DNA of 64,000 nt from Gordonia sp. PP30 (GTDB lineage Bacteria; Actinomycetota; Actinomycetes; Mycobacteriales; Mycobacteriaceae): positions 1,364,001 to 1,428,000 of the forward strand of contig NZ_CP095864.1 of the NCBI RefSeq assembly GCF_023100845.1. Direction: 5' to 3'. Position 1 is the stretch's first letter; each line of letters opens with the position of its first letter. The notes under the pieces are model-generated. The model was not told the DNA's origin, searched no databases, and was given only the letters and a program-made list of their open reading frames with translations. Positions 34,014 to 42,346 of this stretch are shown here, piece by piece. The position numbers and the translations under genes are program-made.

Positions 34014-37000
34014 GACGGGGGTCGTAGTTCATCCGGAGTCCCTTCGGGGTCGACGCGAAGCCCTGCTCGGCGAGGATCGCGCCGAGGCCGGTGCGCGCCG
34101 CGGCGTCGCCGTCGACCTGATCGATGTGAATGCGGGGTACCCGGCCGCGGCGGACCGCGTCGGTGAGCGCCGCGGCGGCGGCTTCCAGACGGTCGGTCTG
34201 GTCGGTGAAGGTGAGGATCCGTTTGCCGCCGCGCTCGACGAAGAGCGTCGCCTCGCCGTCGACCAGCACGACGAGGGCGCCCGGCTTGCGGCCGGGCCGG
34301 TGCCCCGACTCGGGGCGCGCCGAGGCGGGCCAGCCCAGGGCGGCGCCGTAGGGATCGGCCGGGTCGGTCGCGGCCAGTACGACCGCCCGTAGTGATTCCT
34401 CGCGCGGGATCGGGGCGGCGTCGCGCAGGGTGTCGACGGTGGTGCCCGCCGCGAACTGCGCGCCGCCCAGACCGTCGACGAAGTAGCCGCGCCGGGCCTG
34501 TCCGGAGTCCTCGAACACACTGAGCGCCTTGTAGATCCGCGCGAATCCGCCGGGCACCTCCTCGGCGACGACGGCGCCCTTGGTGACCACCCCGTACCTG
34601 TCGAGCAGGATCTCGCAGGCGGCCGCGGCGGCGGTCGTCGGATCGATCTCGGCGCGGTCGAGCCGCACCCAGCGGCCGCCGAGGAGCGGGGGCACGGGCG
34701 CCGCGTCGGTCCCGGCCAGATACCGGGACGACAGCCGCCCGGCGCGCAGGCGCGGGGCCCGGCCGCCGCGGACCCGGTGCGCCGGGGTGCCGCCCGTCGC
34801 GCCGGCCCGGGAGCGGCCGGGGGTGAGCAGGGCACGTACCGGGGCGAAGGAGTCGTTCGCGATGCGTCCGGTCCACACCAGATCCCACAGTGCGGCGTGC
34901 CGTCGCGGATCGTCGCCGACCGCGAGGCCGGCGTCATCCAGGGCACCCGCCAGGCTCGCGTACCGGAGGGCGCCGCCGTCGAGCCGGTCGAGGATCGCGG
35001 TGTGCACCTCGTCGGCGTCGAGGTCGTCGGCTGGGCGCAGGGTCAGCGGGGCGTCCTGCGCCGGATGCAGGGCGATCCAGCCGTCGGCTGCGCCGATCCG
35101 GCCGTGGCCGGACCAGACCACCTCGCCGCCGGCGAGCAGTTCGTCGAGCAGCGCCGGCCGGTAGTCGGAGATGCGGGACGGCAGCACGAGAGATTCCCAG
35201 GCCGACGCCGGGAGCGGCTGGCCGGCGAGCTGCTGGATCACCGACAGGAGGCCGTGCGCGCCGGAGAGCGGCGTCGTGACGTGCTGCCAGTCCAGGAGGA
35301 AGCGGGCGTAGGTGGCGTGGTCCACCGGCTCCACCTCGGCGCGTCCGGCGGCGAGGGATCCGCGCCGCAACTGGCCGAGGACGTCGGCGTGGCACCACTG
35401 GCTGCGCTCCGGTGGTTCGCGGACGACGAATTCGCCCTCGATCACCGTCCGCCGTCCGGCCAGTCTGGTGAGCGTGTCGCGCACCACCGCGACGCCCATG
35501 CCGAGATCGGCCGCGGCATCGGCGGCGGTGAACGGGCCGTGGGTGCGCGCGTAGCGGTGGATGAGGTCGCCGACCGGATCGTTCGGGCCGGTCAGATAGG
35601 CCGCCGGGACACCGAGCGGTGGCGGGATGCCCAGTCCGTCGCGCAGGAGGGCGACGTCGTCGATGGCGGCCAGGTGCGCGGTGCCCGACATCGTCACCGT
35701 CACCACCCGGCCGGCGTCGAGCTGTCCGGCGAGCACGGCGTCCAGATCCTCGGCACCGTCGTACCGCTCGGCGATCTGGTCGCGGGTGAGCGGGCCGAGC
35801 CAGCGCAGCAGGTCGGCGACGTCCTGCCCGTCCCGCGCCCGCCGCTCGGGCGCGGTGCGCTGCAGGCGGGCGACGGTGTCGGCGAGCACCACCGGGTCGA
35901 GCAGCTCGCGCAGGTCCACCCGGCCGAGCAACTGCGCGAGCAGGGCGGTGTCGAGGGTGAGGGCGGCGGCGCGGCGCTCGGCGAGGGGTGCGTCGTCGTC
36001 GTACATGAAGTTCCCGGCGTAGCCGAGCAGCATCGAGGCGGCGAACGGTGACGGGGTGGCGGTCTCCACCTCGACGATCCGGATCCGGCGCGCGGCGATC
36101 CTGGTGAGCACCTCGGTGAGGGCCGGCAGGTCGTACACGTCCTCCAGGCACTCGCGCGCGGTCTCCAGGATGATCGGGAACTCCGGGAAGCGGGCGGCCA
36201 CGGACAGCAGCTGCGCGGCGCGCTGGCGCTGCTGCCACAGCGGGGCGCGCTTACCCGGATCCCGCCGCGGCAGCAGCAGCGCACGGGCGGCGCACTCCCG
36301 GAAACGCGCGGCGAACAGCGAGGAGTCGGCCAGCGCGCGGGTCGCCAGATCGTCGATCTCGTCGGGCGCGACGTCGAACACCTCCGCGCCGGGCGGCGCG
36401 TCGTCGGTATCGGGCAGGCGGACGATGATGCCGTCGTCGGTGGCGGTGGTGACCCCGTCGAGGCCGAGACGCTGGTCGAGCTGCGCGGCGATCGCACTCG
36501 CCCACGGTGCGTGCACGCGGAGTCCGTAGGGGGAGTGCAGGATCAGTCGCCAGTCGCCGAGCTCGTCGCGGAAGCGCTCGACCACCAGCGTCCGGTCGGT
36601 CGGCAGCGTGCCGGTCGCCTCGCGCTGGTCGGCGATCAGCGCCGCGAGATTACCGCGCGCGTAGTCGGACAGGCCGATCTCCCGCGCGGACTCGTCGAGT
36701 TTCGCCGCGTCGCCGACGGTACCGACGAACCGGCCGATCGCCGCGCCCAGCTCGGCGGGCCGCCCGACGGCGTCGCCGATCCAGAACGGCAGCCGGCCCG
36801 GCTGGCCCGGGGCCGGGATCACCAGCACGCGGTCGTGGGTGATCTCGACGATGCGCCAGCTGCTCGCGCCGAGCGCGAAGACGTCGCCGACGCGCGATTC
36901 GTAGACCATCTCCTCGTCGAGTTCGCCGACGCGGCGGGCACCTCCGGATTCGTCCCCGGCGAGGAACACTCCGAACATGCCGCGGTCCGGGATGGTGCCG

Positions 37001-38694
37001 CCCGAGGTGACCGCGACCCGCAGGGTGCCGCGCCGCGCGGTGAGGGTCCCGGTGGCCCGGTCGTAGTCGACGCGGGCCGCAAGACCGGCGAACTCGTCGG
37101 ACGGGTAGCGGCCGGAGATCAGGTCGATCACCGCGTCGTAGACATCGCGCGTGAGGTCCCGGTACGGCGCGGCGCGGCGCACCACGTCGTACCAGTCGTC
37201 CACGTTCACGTCGTCGACGGCGGTGGCGGCCACGGTCTGCTGGGCCAGGATGTCGAGCGGATTCCGCGGGACGGTCAGCTGTTCGATCTCGCCTTTGCGC
37301 ATCCGCGACACGGTGACGCAACAGCCGATGAGGTCCATCCGATGCTTCGGGAAGACCACACCCTGGCTGATCTCGCCGACCTGGTGCCCGGCCCGGCCGA
37401 TCCGCTGCAGGCCCGAGGCCACCGACGGTGGGGTCTCCACCTGGATCACCAGGTCCACCGCGCCCATGTCGATGCCCAGCTCCAGGGAACTGGTGGCGAC
37501 TACGCAGCGCAGGCGACCGGACTTGAGGGCGTCCTCGATGTCGGCGCGCTGCTCTTTGCTCACCGACCCGTGATGGGCGCGGGCCAGGATCGGCGGGGCT
37601 CCGGCCACGTCCAGGGTGCTGATCGACGACGGTTTACCGCCCGGGACCGCGGGATTGCGGGCCAGGGCGTCGACGTCGATCCCGGCGCGCTCGGCGGCGA
37701 TCTCGTTGAGGCGCGCGGTGAGTCGTTCGGCGAGACGCCGGGAGTTCGCGAAGACGATGGTCGAGCGGTTGGCCTCGATCAGGTCGACGATCGACGATTC
37801 CACGAACGGCCACAGGGAACCGGCTGTCGGGGAGAAGGCGTCGTCGAGTTCGTCGTTCTCGGCGGCCGGCACGGGGACGTTCGTCATGTCCTCGACGGGC
37901 ACGTCGACGCTCAGATCGAAGGTCTTCGCCGCGGGCGGGCGCACGATGGTGCACTCGGCGGCGCCGGCCAGGAACCGGGCGACGGTCTCGGGTGGGCGCA
38001 CCGTCGCGGACAGGCCGATGCGCTGAGCGGGCCGGCCGGTGAGTTCGTCGAGCCGTTCCAGGGAGAGGACGAGATGGCTGCCGCGTTTGGTCGGCGCGAG
38101 AGCGTGGATCTCGTCGACGATCACCGTCTCGACGGTCCGGAGCGTCTCGCGGGCCGCCGAGGTCAGCATCAGATACAGCGACTCGGGTGTGGTGATGAGG
38201 ATGTCCGGCGGATCGGCGACGAGGGCGCGGCGGGCCGCGGCCGGGGTGTCGCCGGAGCGGACCCCGACGCTGATCGTCGGCGCCGGCAGCCCCAGCTCGG
38301 CCGCCGCGTGACCGATCCCGACCAGCGGCGCCGACAAGTTCCGTTCGACGTCGACCGCGAGGGCTTTCAGCGGCGAGACGTAGAGGACGCGGACGCCTCC
38401 AGACCCCTGCCCATCGACCGCGTGTCGTCGCAAGCTCCGCCACGCGAGCTCAGGACCCTCCCCGTCGAAGGGAGAAGGTGGGGGCCCGGCGGTGAGTCGG
38501 TCGATGGCCCACAGGAATGCGGCGAGGGTCTTACCCGATCCGGTCGGCGCGATCACCAGCGTGTTCTCGCCCCGGCTGATGGCGGACCAGGCTCGCTCCT
38601 GTGCCGGGGTCGGCGCACCGAACGCGCCGTCGAACCAGCGACGTGTCGCGGGACCGAATCCCGCCGGAGTGTCCCTGGCGGCCATGGCGTCCAT
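34006..38694 (-). CDS. lhr: Lhr-type large superfamily 2 helicase
   Basis: A 1562-residue ATP-dependent DNA helicase. It has Walker A APTGSGKT near residue 50, a DEIH box, a SATVRPPE motif III, helicase C motifs with VIQVETPPSVASGLQRIGRAGHQ, then winged-helix and the large C-terminal Lhr core. Lhr unwinds DNA:RNA hybrids and acts in repair, consistent with its neighbour nei. Residues ~67-103 contain a Pro/Gly/Arg-rich insertion between the Q-motif region and the VLYVSPLKAL strand, longer than in homologues I recall. I used the ATG at 38694; an ATG at 38685 (MAARDT) is equally plausible. Confidence 0.92.
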   Translation of the reverse strand: MDAMAARDTPAGFGPATRRWFDGAFGAPTPAQERAWSAISRGENTLVIAPTGSGKTLAAFLWAIDRLTAGPPPSPFDGEGPELAWRSLRRHAVDGQGSGGVRVLYVSPLKALAVDVERNLSAPLVGIGHAAAELGLPAPTISVGVRSGDTPAAARRALVADPPDILITTPESLYLMLTSAARETLRTVETVIVDEIHALAPTKRGSHLVLSLERLDELTGRPAQRIGLSATVRPPETVARFLAGAAECTIVRPPAAKTFDLSVDVPVEDMTNVPVPAAENDELDDAFSPTAGSLWPFVESSIVDLIEANRSTIVFANSRRLAERLTARLNEIAAERAGIDVDALARNPAVPGGKPSSISTLDVAGAPPILARAHHGSVSKEQRADIEDALKSGRLRCVVATSSLELGIDMGAVDLVIQVETPPSVASGLQRIGRAGHQVGEISQGVVFPKHRMDLIGCCVTVSRMRKGEIEQLTVPRNPLDILAQQTVAATAVDDVNVDDWYDVVRRAAPYRDLTRDVYDAVIDLISGRYPSDEFAGLAARVDYDRATGTLTARRGTLRVAVTSGGTIPDRGMFGVFLAGDESGGARRVGELDEEMVYESRVGDVFALGASSWRIVEITHDRVLVIPAPGQPGRLPFWIGDAVGRPAELGAAIGRFVGTVGDAAKLDESAREIGLSDYARGNLAALIADQREATGTLPTDRTLVVERFRDELGDWRLILHSPYGLRVHAPWASAIAAQLDQRLGLDGVTTATDDGIIVRLPDTDDAPPGAEVFDVAPDEIDDLATRALADSSLFAARFRECAARALLLPRRDPGKRAPLWQQRQRAAQLLSVAARFPEFPIILETARECLEDVYDLPALTEVLTRIAARRIRIVEVETATPSPFAASMLLGYAGNFMYDDDAPLAERRAAALTLDTALLAQLLGRVDLRELLDPVVLADTVARLQRTAPERRARDGQDVADLLRWLGPLTRDQIAERYDGAEDLDAVLAGQLDAGRVVTVTMSGTAHLAAIDDVALLRDGLGIPPPLGVPAAYLTGPNDPVGDLIHRYARTHGPFTAADAAADLGMGVAVVRDTLTRLAGRRTVIEGEFVVREPPERSQWCHADVLGQLRRGSLAAGRAEVEPVDHATYARFLLDWQHVTTPLSGAHGLLSVIQQLAGQPLPASAWESLVLPSRISDYRPALLDELLAGGEVVWSGHGRIGAADGWIALHPAQDAPLTLRPADDLDADEVHTAILDRLDGGALRYASLAGALDDAGLAVGDDPRRHAALWDLVWTGRIANDSFAPVRALLTPGRSRAGATGGTPAHRVRGGRAPRLRAGRLSSRYLAGTDAAPVPPLLGGRWVRLDRAEIDPTTAAAAACEILLDRYGVVTKGAVVAEEVPGGFARIYKALSVFEDSGQARRGYFVDGLGGAQFAAGTTVDTLRDAAPIPREESLRAVVLAATDPADPYGAALGWPASARPESGHRPGRKPGALVVLVDGEATLFVERGGKRILTFTDQTDRLEAAAAALTDAVRRGRVPRIHIDQVDGDAAARTGLGAILAEQGFASTPKGLRMNYDPRHA

Positions 38695-38752
38695 TGAACC
38701 CCAGCCCTCCGACAGTCGGGTGCACCGAGCAGCCGCGTTCGCGATAAGCTGA

Positions 38753-38909
38753 CCGCTGCACCCGACGCGGGAAATACGGTGAAAGTCCGTAACGGTCGCG
38801 CCACTGTGAGGGTCCTGTCTACAGGTTCCGAGTCAGAACGCCACGGCGGGTGTCGTCCGTTCACCCGGCGGATGCCCACGTCAACGGGACGCACGATCCC
38901 GGAAGCAGG
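38753..38909 (+). ncRNA. Cobalamin riboswitch upstream of cbtB
   Basis: The segment reads the conserved cobalamin aptamer core: gcgggaaatacggtgaaag, then tccg, then cgcgccactgtga (GCCACTG-type box), followed by gagtcagaacgcc. A short closing CTGC/GCAG pairing is possible (38756-38759 with 38905-38908). The riboswitch lies 8 bp before the cbtB start, so binding probably masks the RBS and lowers cobalt uptake when B12 is plentiful. Confidence 0.88.
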
Positions 38910-38916
38910 TTGTCTC

Positions 38917-39153
38917 ATGACCGCATCGACCCACTCGGCCGGCAATGCCGCGCAGCGCGCCCGCAGCCTGGCCGTCCCGCATCTCGACACCGCGTCGGCG
39001 GCACTGTTCCTGACCGCCACCGTCCTGGTCGCCGCGCTCGCGTACTACTTCCTCGGCTACGACCAGGGTGCCGTCTCGGTCTTCGGCTCGGACACTCATA
39101 TCCACGAGTTCATTCACGACTCGCGGCACTTCCTCGGTTTCCCCTGCCACTGA
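38917..39153 (+). CDS. cbtB: Cobalt transporter subunit CbtB
   Basis: A 78-residue single-span membrane protein with the CbtB C-terminal His motif, a DTHIHEFIHDSRH run ending PCH, on the extracytoplasmic side, and a transmembrane helix at about residues 29-48. CbtB is the accessory subunit of the CbtAB cobalt uptake system of actinobacteria and proteobacteria. It is translated directly from the riboswitch leader. cbtA follows 26 bp later. Confidence 0.88.
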   Translation: MTASTHSAGNAAQRARSLAVPHLDTASAALFLTATVLVAALAYYFLGYDQGAVSVFGSDTHIHEFIHDSRHFLGFPCH

Positions 39154-39179
39154 TCACCGCGGAACGAGGACAACAGAAC

Positions 39180-40007
39180 ATGGAACGCAAATTCGTCGGC
39201 GCTGGCCTGCTCTCGGGCCTGATCGCCGGAATCATCACGTTCATCTACGCCCGCATCTTCATCGAACCGCAGGTCGAGAAGGCGATCGACTACGAGGAGT
39301 ACCGGTCGCACGCCGAGGAGAAGATGAACGTCGCGCTCGGCGGCGCTCCCGAGCACGGCCACGAGCACGAGGTCTTCACCCGGACCATCCAGGAGAACGT
39401 CGGAGCCGGTATCGGCACGGTGATCTTCGCGCTCTGCATGGGCGCCTTCTTCGCGGTGGCCTTCACCTTCCTCTGGGCGTACGTCGGACGGCGCTGGGCG
39501 AGCGTCGACCCGCGCCTGGTCGCCGGGGCGCTGGGTGTGCTCGGCTGGGTCGCGGTGATCGGCGTGCCGTTCTTCGTGTATCCCCCGAACCCGCCCGCGG
39601 TGGGCGACGAGGACACCATCGGTGCCCGCTCCGGGTCGTACTTGACGATCACCGCGGTGTCGGTGGTCGCGATGGTCCTCGCCGTGTGGGTCACTTTCGC
39701 GCTGTGGGACCGGTTCGGCGGTCTGATCTCCGGGATCTTCTCGGGCATCGGATTCCTGATCGTGGTGACGATCGCCGCCGCGCTGCTCCCGACCTTCAAG
39801 GAGATCCCGGGCCCGGTGGAGCACGACGGCACCATTTTCGGCGCCGGCTTCCCCGGTCAGGTGGTCGCCGATTTCCGCGTCTGCGCGATCGCCAACCAGG
39901 TGATCCTCTGGTCCGTGCTCGTGCTGGTCTTCTGCCTGATCCTGGGCCGGATGCTGCGCAATCCCGCGGACACGCAGGAGCGGGCCGCCGAGCCGGCCGG
40001 CGCCTGA
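39180..40007 (+). CDS. cbtA: Cobalt transporter subunit CbtA
   Basis: A 275-residue membrane protein with about six hydrophobic helices and an extracytoplasmic His-rich loop near residues 55-65 (EHGHEHE). The opening GAGLLSGLIAGIITFIYARIF is the family hallmark. With CbtB it moves Co2+ for cobalamin synthesis. GAACGAGGA precedes the ATG. It is cotranscribed with the histidine-phosphatase-like gene whose GTG start follows the stop by one base. Confidence 0.9.
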   Translation: MERKFVGAGLLSGLIAGIITFIYARIFIEPQVEKAIDYEEYRSHAEEKMNVALGGAPEHGHEHEVFTRTIQENVGAGIGTVIFALCMGAFFAVAFTFLWAYVGRRWASVDPRLVAGALGVLGWVAVIGVPFFVYPPNPPAVGDEDTIGARSGSYLTITAVSVVAMVLAVWVTFALWDRFGGLISGIFSGIGFLIVVTIAAALLPTFKEIPGPVEHDGTIFGAGFPGQVVADFRVCAIANQVILWSVLVLVFCLILGRMLRNPADTQERAAEPAGA

Positions 40008-40008
40008 C

Positions 40009-40512
40009 GTGCTGGTCGTCGTCGCCGGGCGTACCGCGCCGAATCGGTCGGTGCGCTTCGGTGGCGAGCACGACCCTCTCGACGCGCGCGGGATCGCGAG
40101 CGTCGAGGCCCTGATCGTCGCACCTCCGGGCCGGTCCGCCACGCGGGCCGGCCCGGAGGCATCGGTGCGGCAGAGCGCCGGGCTGCTGGGCCGGTCGTAC
40201 GACGTCGACCCCGGCCTCGCGACGCTCGACGTCGGGTCGTGGCGGGGCCGGCCTCCGGAGGAGATCCCGCCCGGCGAGCTGGGGGCGTGGTTCGCCGATC
40301 CCGACGCGGTTCCGCACGGTGGGGAGTCCGTGCGCGCCTTCGTCGAACGGATCCGCGATCACGTGGCCGGCCTCGAACCGGAAACGGTTCTCGTGGTGGC
40401 GGCCCCGGTCGCGCAAGCGCTGCTGTGCGGCGGTCCGGACGTGTTCTTCGCCGCCGACGTCCGGCCGGCGTCGACGCACTCGGTGGACGGCCTGGGTCGT
40501 GGCTCGCGGTGA
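40009..40512 (+). CDS. Histidine phosphatase-fold protein lacking catalytic histidines
   Basis: A 167-residue protein that follows the histidine phosphatase layout: ARTAPN near the start, a LDVGSWRGRPPEEIPPGE segment, a PHGGES loop and an ETVLVVAAP strand. The catalytic RHG is replaced by AGR and the second His (usually THP or THS) by AAP, so hydrolysis is doubtful. Homologues next to cbtAB are often labelled phosphoglycerate mutase-like and linked to cobalamin synthesis (CobC-type). A GTG start at 40009 immediately follows cbtA. It may be a structural or binding protein for a cobalamin intermediate. Confidence 0.7.
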   Translation: MLVVVAGRTAPNRSVRFGGEHDPLDARGIASVEALIVAPPGRSATRAGPEASVRQSAGLLGRSYDVDPGLATLDVGSWRGRPPEEIPPGELGAWFADPDAVPHGGESVRAFVERIRDHVAGLEPETVLVVAAPVAQALLCGGPDVFFAADVRPASTHSVDGLGRGSR

Positions 40513-40526
40513 CGCGGGTGCGGTAG

Positions 40527-40994
40527 TCATTCCTCCGGTTCGAGATACGCCGCGAGGTTCGCCAGCGACGAGGTGAGGCCCGCGGCGTGGTCGCGGGCAC
40601 TGATCCCGTGCGGGACGTCCCGTGCGGTGAACTCGACCAGCGTTCCGTCGTCGTCGGGGTACAGCGTCCAGTCCATCCGCATGGTGCCGGCGAAGGCCGG
40701 GTCGGCGGAGACGAAGTCGACCTCCTGGGTCACGCGCTCGCCGGGCACGACGCCGGTGATGCGCACGTCGGACACGTCGGAGTCCGCGGCCGTCTTGCCG
40801 GGGGCGCCGCGGGCGTCGTCGTAGGTGAGGACGAGCCGGTACGACCCGCCCGTCCGCATGTCGAAGTGCTCGAAACGTCCGCTCATGCCCCGCGGCGGCA
40901 GCCACCCGGACAGCGCGGTCTCGCTGGTCAGCGCGTCGAAGATCGCGGCGCGATCGGCGTGGACGAGGAGGCTGGCGCGGTCGGTTCTGCCCAT
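40527..40994 (-). CDS. SRPBCC (AHSA1-like) protein
   Basis: A 155-residue Bet v 1-fold protein: VHADRAAIFDALTSETALSGWLPPRGMSG, then a strand-rich middle and a C-terminal helix (HAAGLTSSLANLAAYL). It is different from the copy at 12066-12557 and has no adjacent ArsR gene. It follows the serine hydrolase gene by 9 bp on the minus strand, suggesting cotranscription. The ligand is unknown. Confidence 0.83.
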   Translation of the reverse strand: MGRTDRASLLVHADRAAIFDALTSETALSGWLPPRGMSGRFEHFDMRTGGSYRLVLTYDDARGAPGKTAADSDVSDVRITGVVPGERVTQEVDFVSADPAFAGTMRMDWTLYPDDDGTLVEFTARDVPHGISARDHAAGLTSSLANLAAYLEPEE

Positions 40995-41003
40995 GGCCGG
41001 ACT

Positions 41004-42296
41004 CTACCCGCGGGGGATCTCCCGGCTGATCGCGTCGAGCAGTTCGCCGTACCGGCCGGACTCCGGGTGGTCGCCGGGCTTGCCGGTGGAGACGACGGCG
41101 GCCGCCAGCCTCCGCTGCGGGTCGGCCCACATCGCGATCTGCGTGAGACCGGTGTGCCCGAACGCGGCGGGGGCGTCGCGGCCGAACGGCCCGAACCGGG
41201 TGGACCCGAGCATGTAGCCGGTACCCCAGCGCAGCGGGACGCCGCCGGTCGCGACGTCGGGGCGCAGTCGTCGTCGCTGCCGGGTGGCCGCGCGCAGGGT
41301 CGACGGCCAGAGCACCCGGTGGCCGTCCAGCTCGCCGCCGCGGCGCAGCAACTCGGCGAACCGGGACAGTTCGTGCGCGGTGGAGACGGTGTTTGACGAC
41401 GGCACCACGCCGGTCAGGAACTCCGGCCGGTTGGCGCGCTCGACGGTCTTCGCCAGCGAGCCGCCGACCACCTTGGTGAACACCGCGTCGGCCAGTCCGG
41501 AGGTGGGTGGGCCCGTCGCGTAGCTCGGGGCCACCCGGGCGACGTCGCCGCGGTGGACGCCGAAGTTGGTCCACCGGAAGTCGAGCGGGTCGAGGATCTC
41601 GTCGGCCAGGATGTCCCGGATGCCGCGGCCGGTGGCGGCCGCGACGATCTCGCGGACCAGCGGTCCCCAGGTCAACGCGTGATAGACGTGCACGGCGCCC
41701 GGCGGATAGACCGGCCGCAGCCGGGCCAGCATCTCGCGGGTGTAGGCGCTGTCCTCACTGCGGCGCAGATCCGGACGCGGCCCGGTGGGGATCGGCACGC
41801 CGGCGCGGTGGGTGAGGACGTGGTCGATCGTCGTGCGTCCCTTGCCGTGGGCGCGGTAGCCGGGCAGCAGGTCGTCGACCCGGTCGGACAGACGTAGTTC
41901 GCCGCGCTCGGCGAGCATGTGCACGACGGTCGCGGCCATCGCCTTGGCGGCGGAGAACACGCAGACGGGAGTGCCGGTGTGCAGCGGTGTGGTGAGGACG
42001 GTCTCGCCGCCGGCGCGTCGCGCGGCGTCGTCCGGTCCGTTGCCGGTCGCGTGACCGATCGCCCGGTCGAGGACCACCTCGCCGTCCACCCGCACGCACA
42101 CCGAGATGCCGGGCTGCACGCCCGCCTGATACCAGTGCCGGGCGGCCGACCAGATCCGGTCCGGCCCCGCGGGATTCGCCGGCAGGCCGGCTTCGTCGCC
42201 GACGTCGGTGATCGAGTCGAGGTAGTCGGGCGCCAGACTGTCGGGCGGATGGATGCGGCCCGATTCGAGCGTCGTTGTCGCGGTCACGACGTTCAC
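41004..42296 (-). CDS. Beta-lactamase-fold serine hydrolase (class C-like esterase)
   Basis: A 430-residue protein. The nucleophile motif SAAK lies at Ser115-Lys118 and an HTGL motif near residue 384 replaces KTG; a Tyr in VYHALTWG could be the general base. No signal peptide is evident, so it is probably a cytosolic esterase or amidase (EstB-like). The GTG start at 42296 and a nearby in-frame GTG are both possible. It is divergent from the acyl-CoA dehydrogenase gene (50 bp), and upstream of the SRPBCC gene. Confidence 0.82.
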   Translation of the reverse strand: MNVVTATTTLESGRIHPPDSLAPDYLDSITDVGDEAGLPANPAGPDRIWSAARHWYQAGVQPGISVCVRVDGEVVLDRAIGHATGNGPDDAARRAGGETVLTTPLHTGTPVCVFSAAKAMAATVVHMLAERGELRLSDRVDDLLPGYRAHGKGRTTIDHVLTHRAGVPIPTGPRPDLRRSEDSAYTREMLARLRPVYPPGAVHVYHALTWGPLVREIVAAATGRGIRDILADEILDPLDFRWTNFGVHRGDVARVAPSYATGPPTSGLADAVFTKVVGGSLAKTVERANRPEFLTGVVPSSNTVSTAHELSRFAELLRRGGELDGHRVLWPSTLRAATRQRRRLRPDVATGGVPLRWGTGYMLGSTRFGPFGRDAPAAFGHTGLTQIAMWADPQRRLAAAVVSTGKPGDHPESGRYGELLDAISREIPRG

Positions 42297-42346
42297 GCTA
42301 GTCTCGACGGGAAACTGAAACGTGTTCTAACTCTGGGAGGCCGGCC

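Noticed and set aside
36511..38697. Plus-strand open frame of 728 codons antisense to lhr
   Set aside because: Antisense shadow of a helicase with all its motifs intact. The composition is typical of reverse-frame GC-rich translation.
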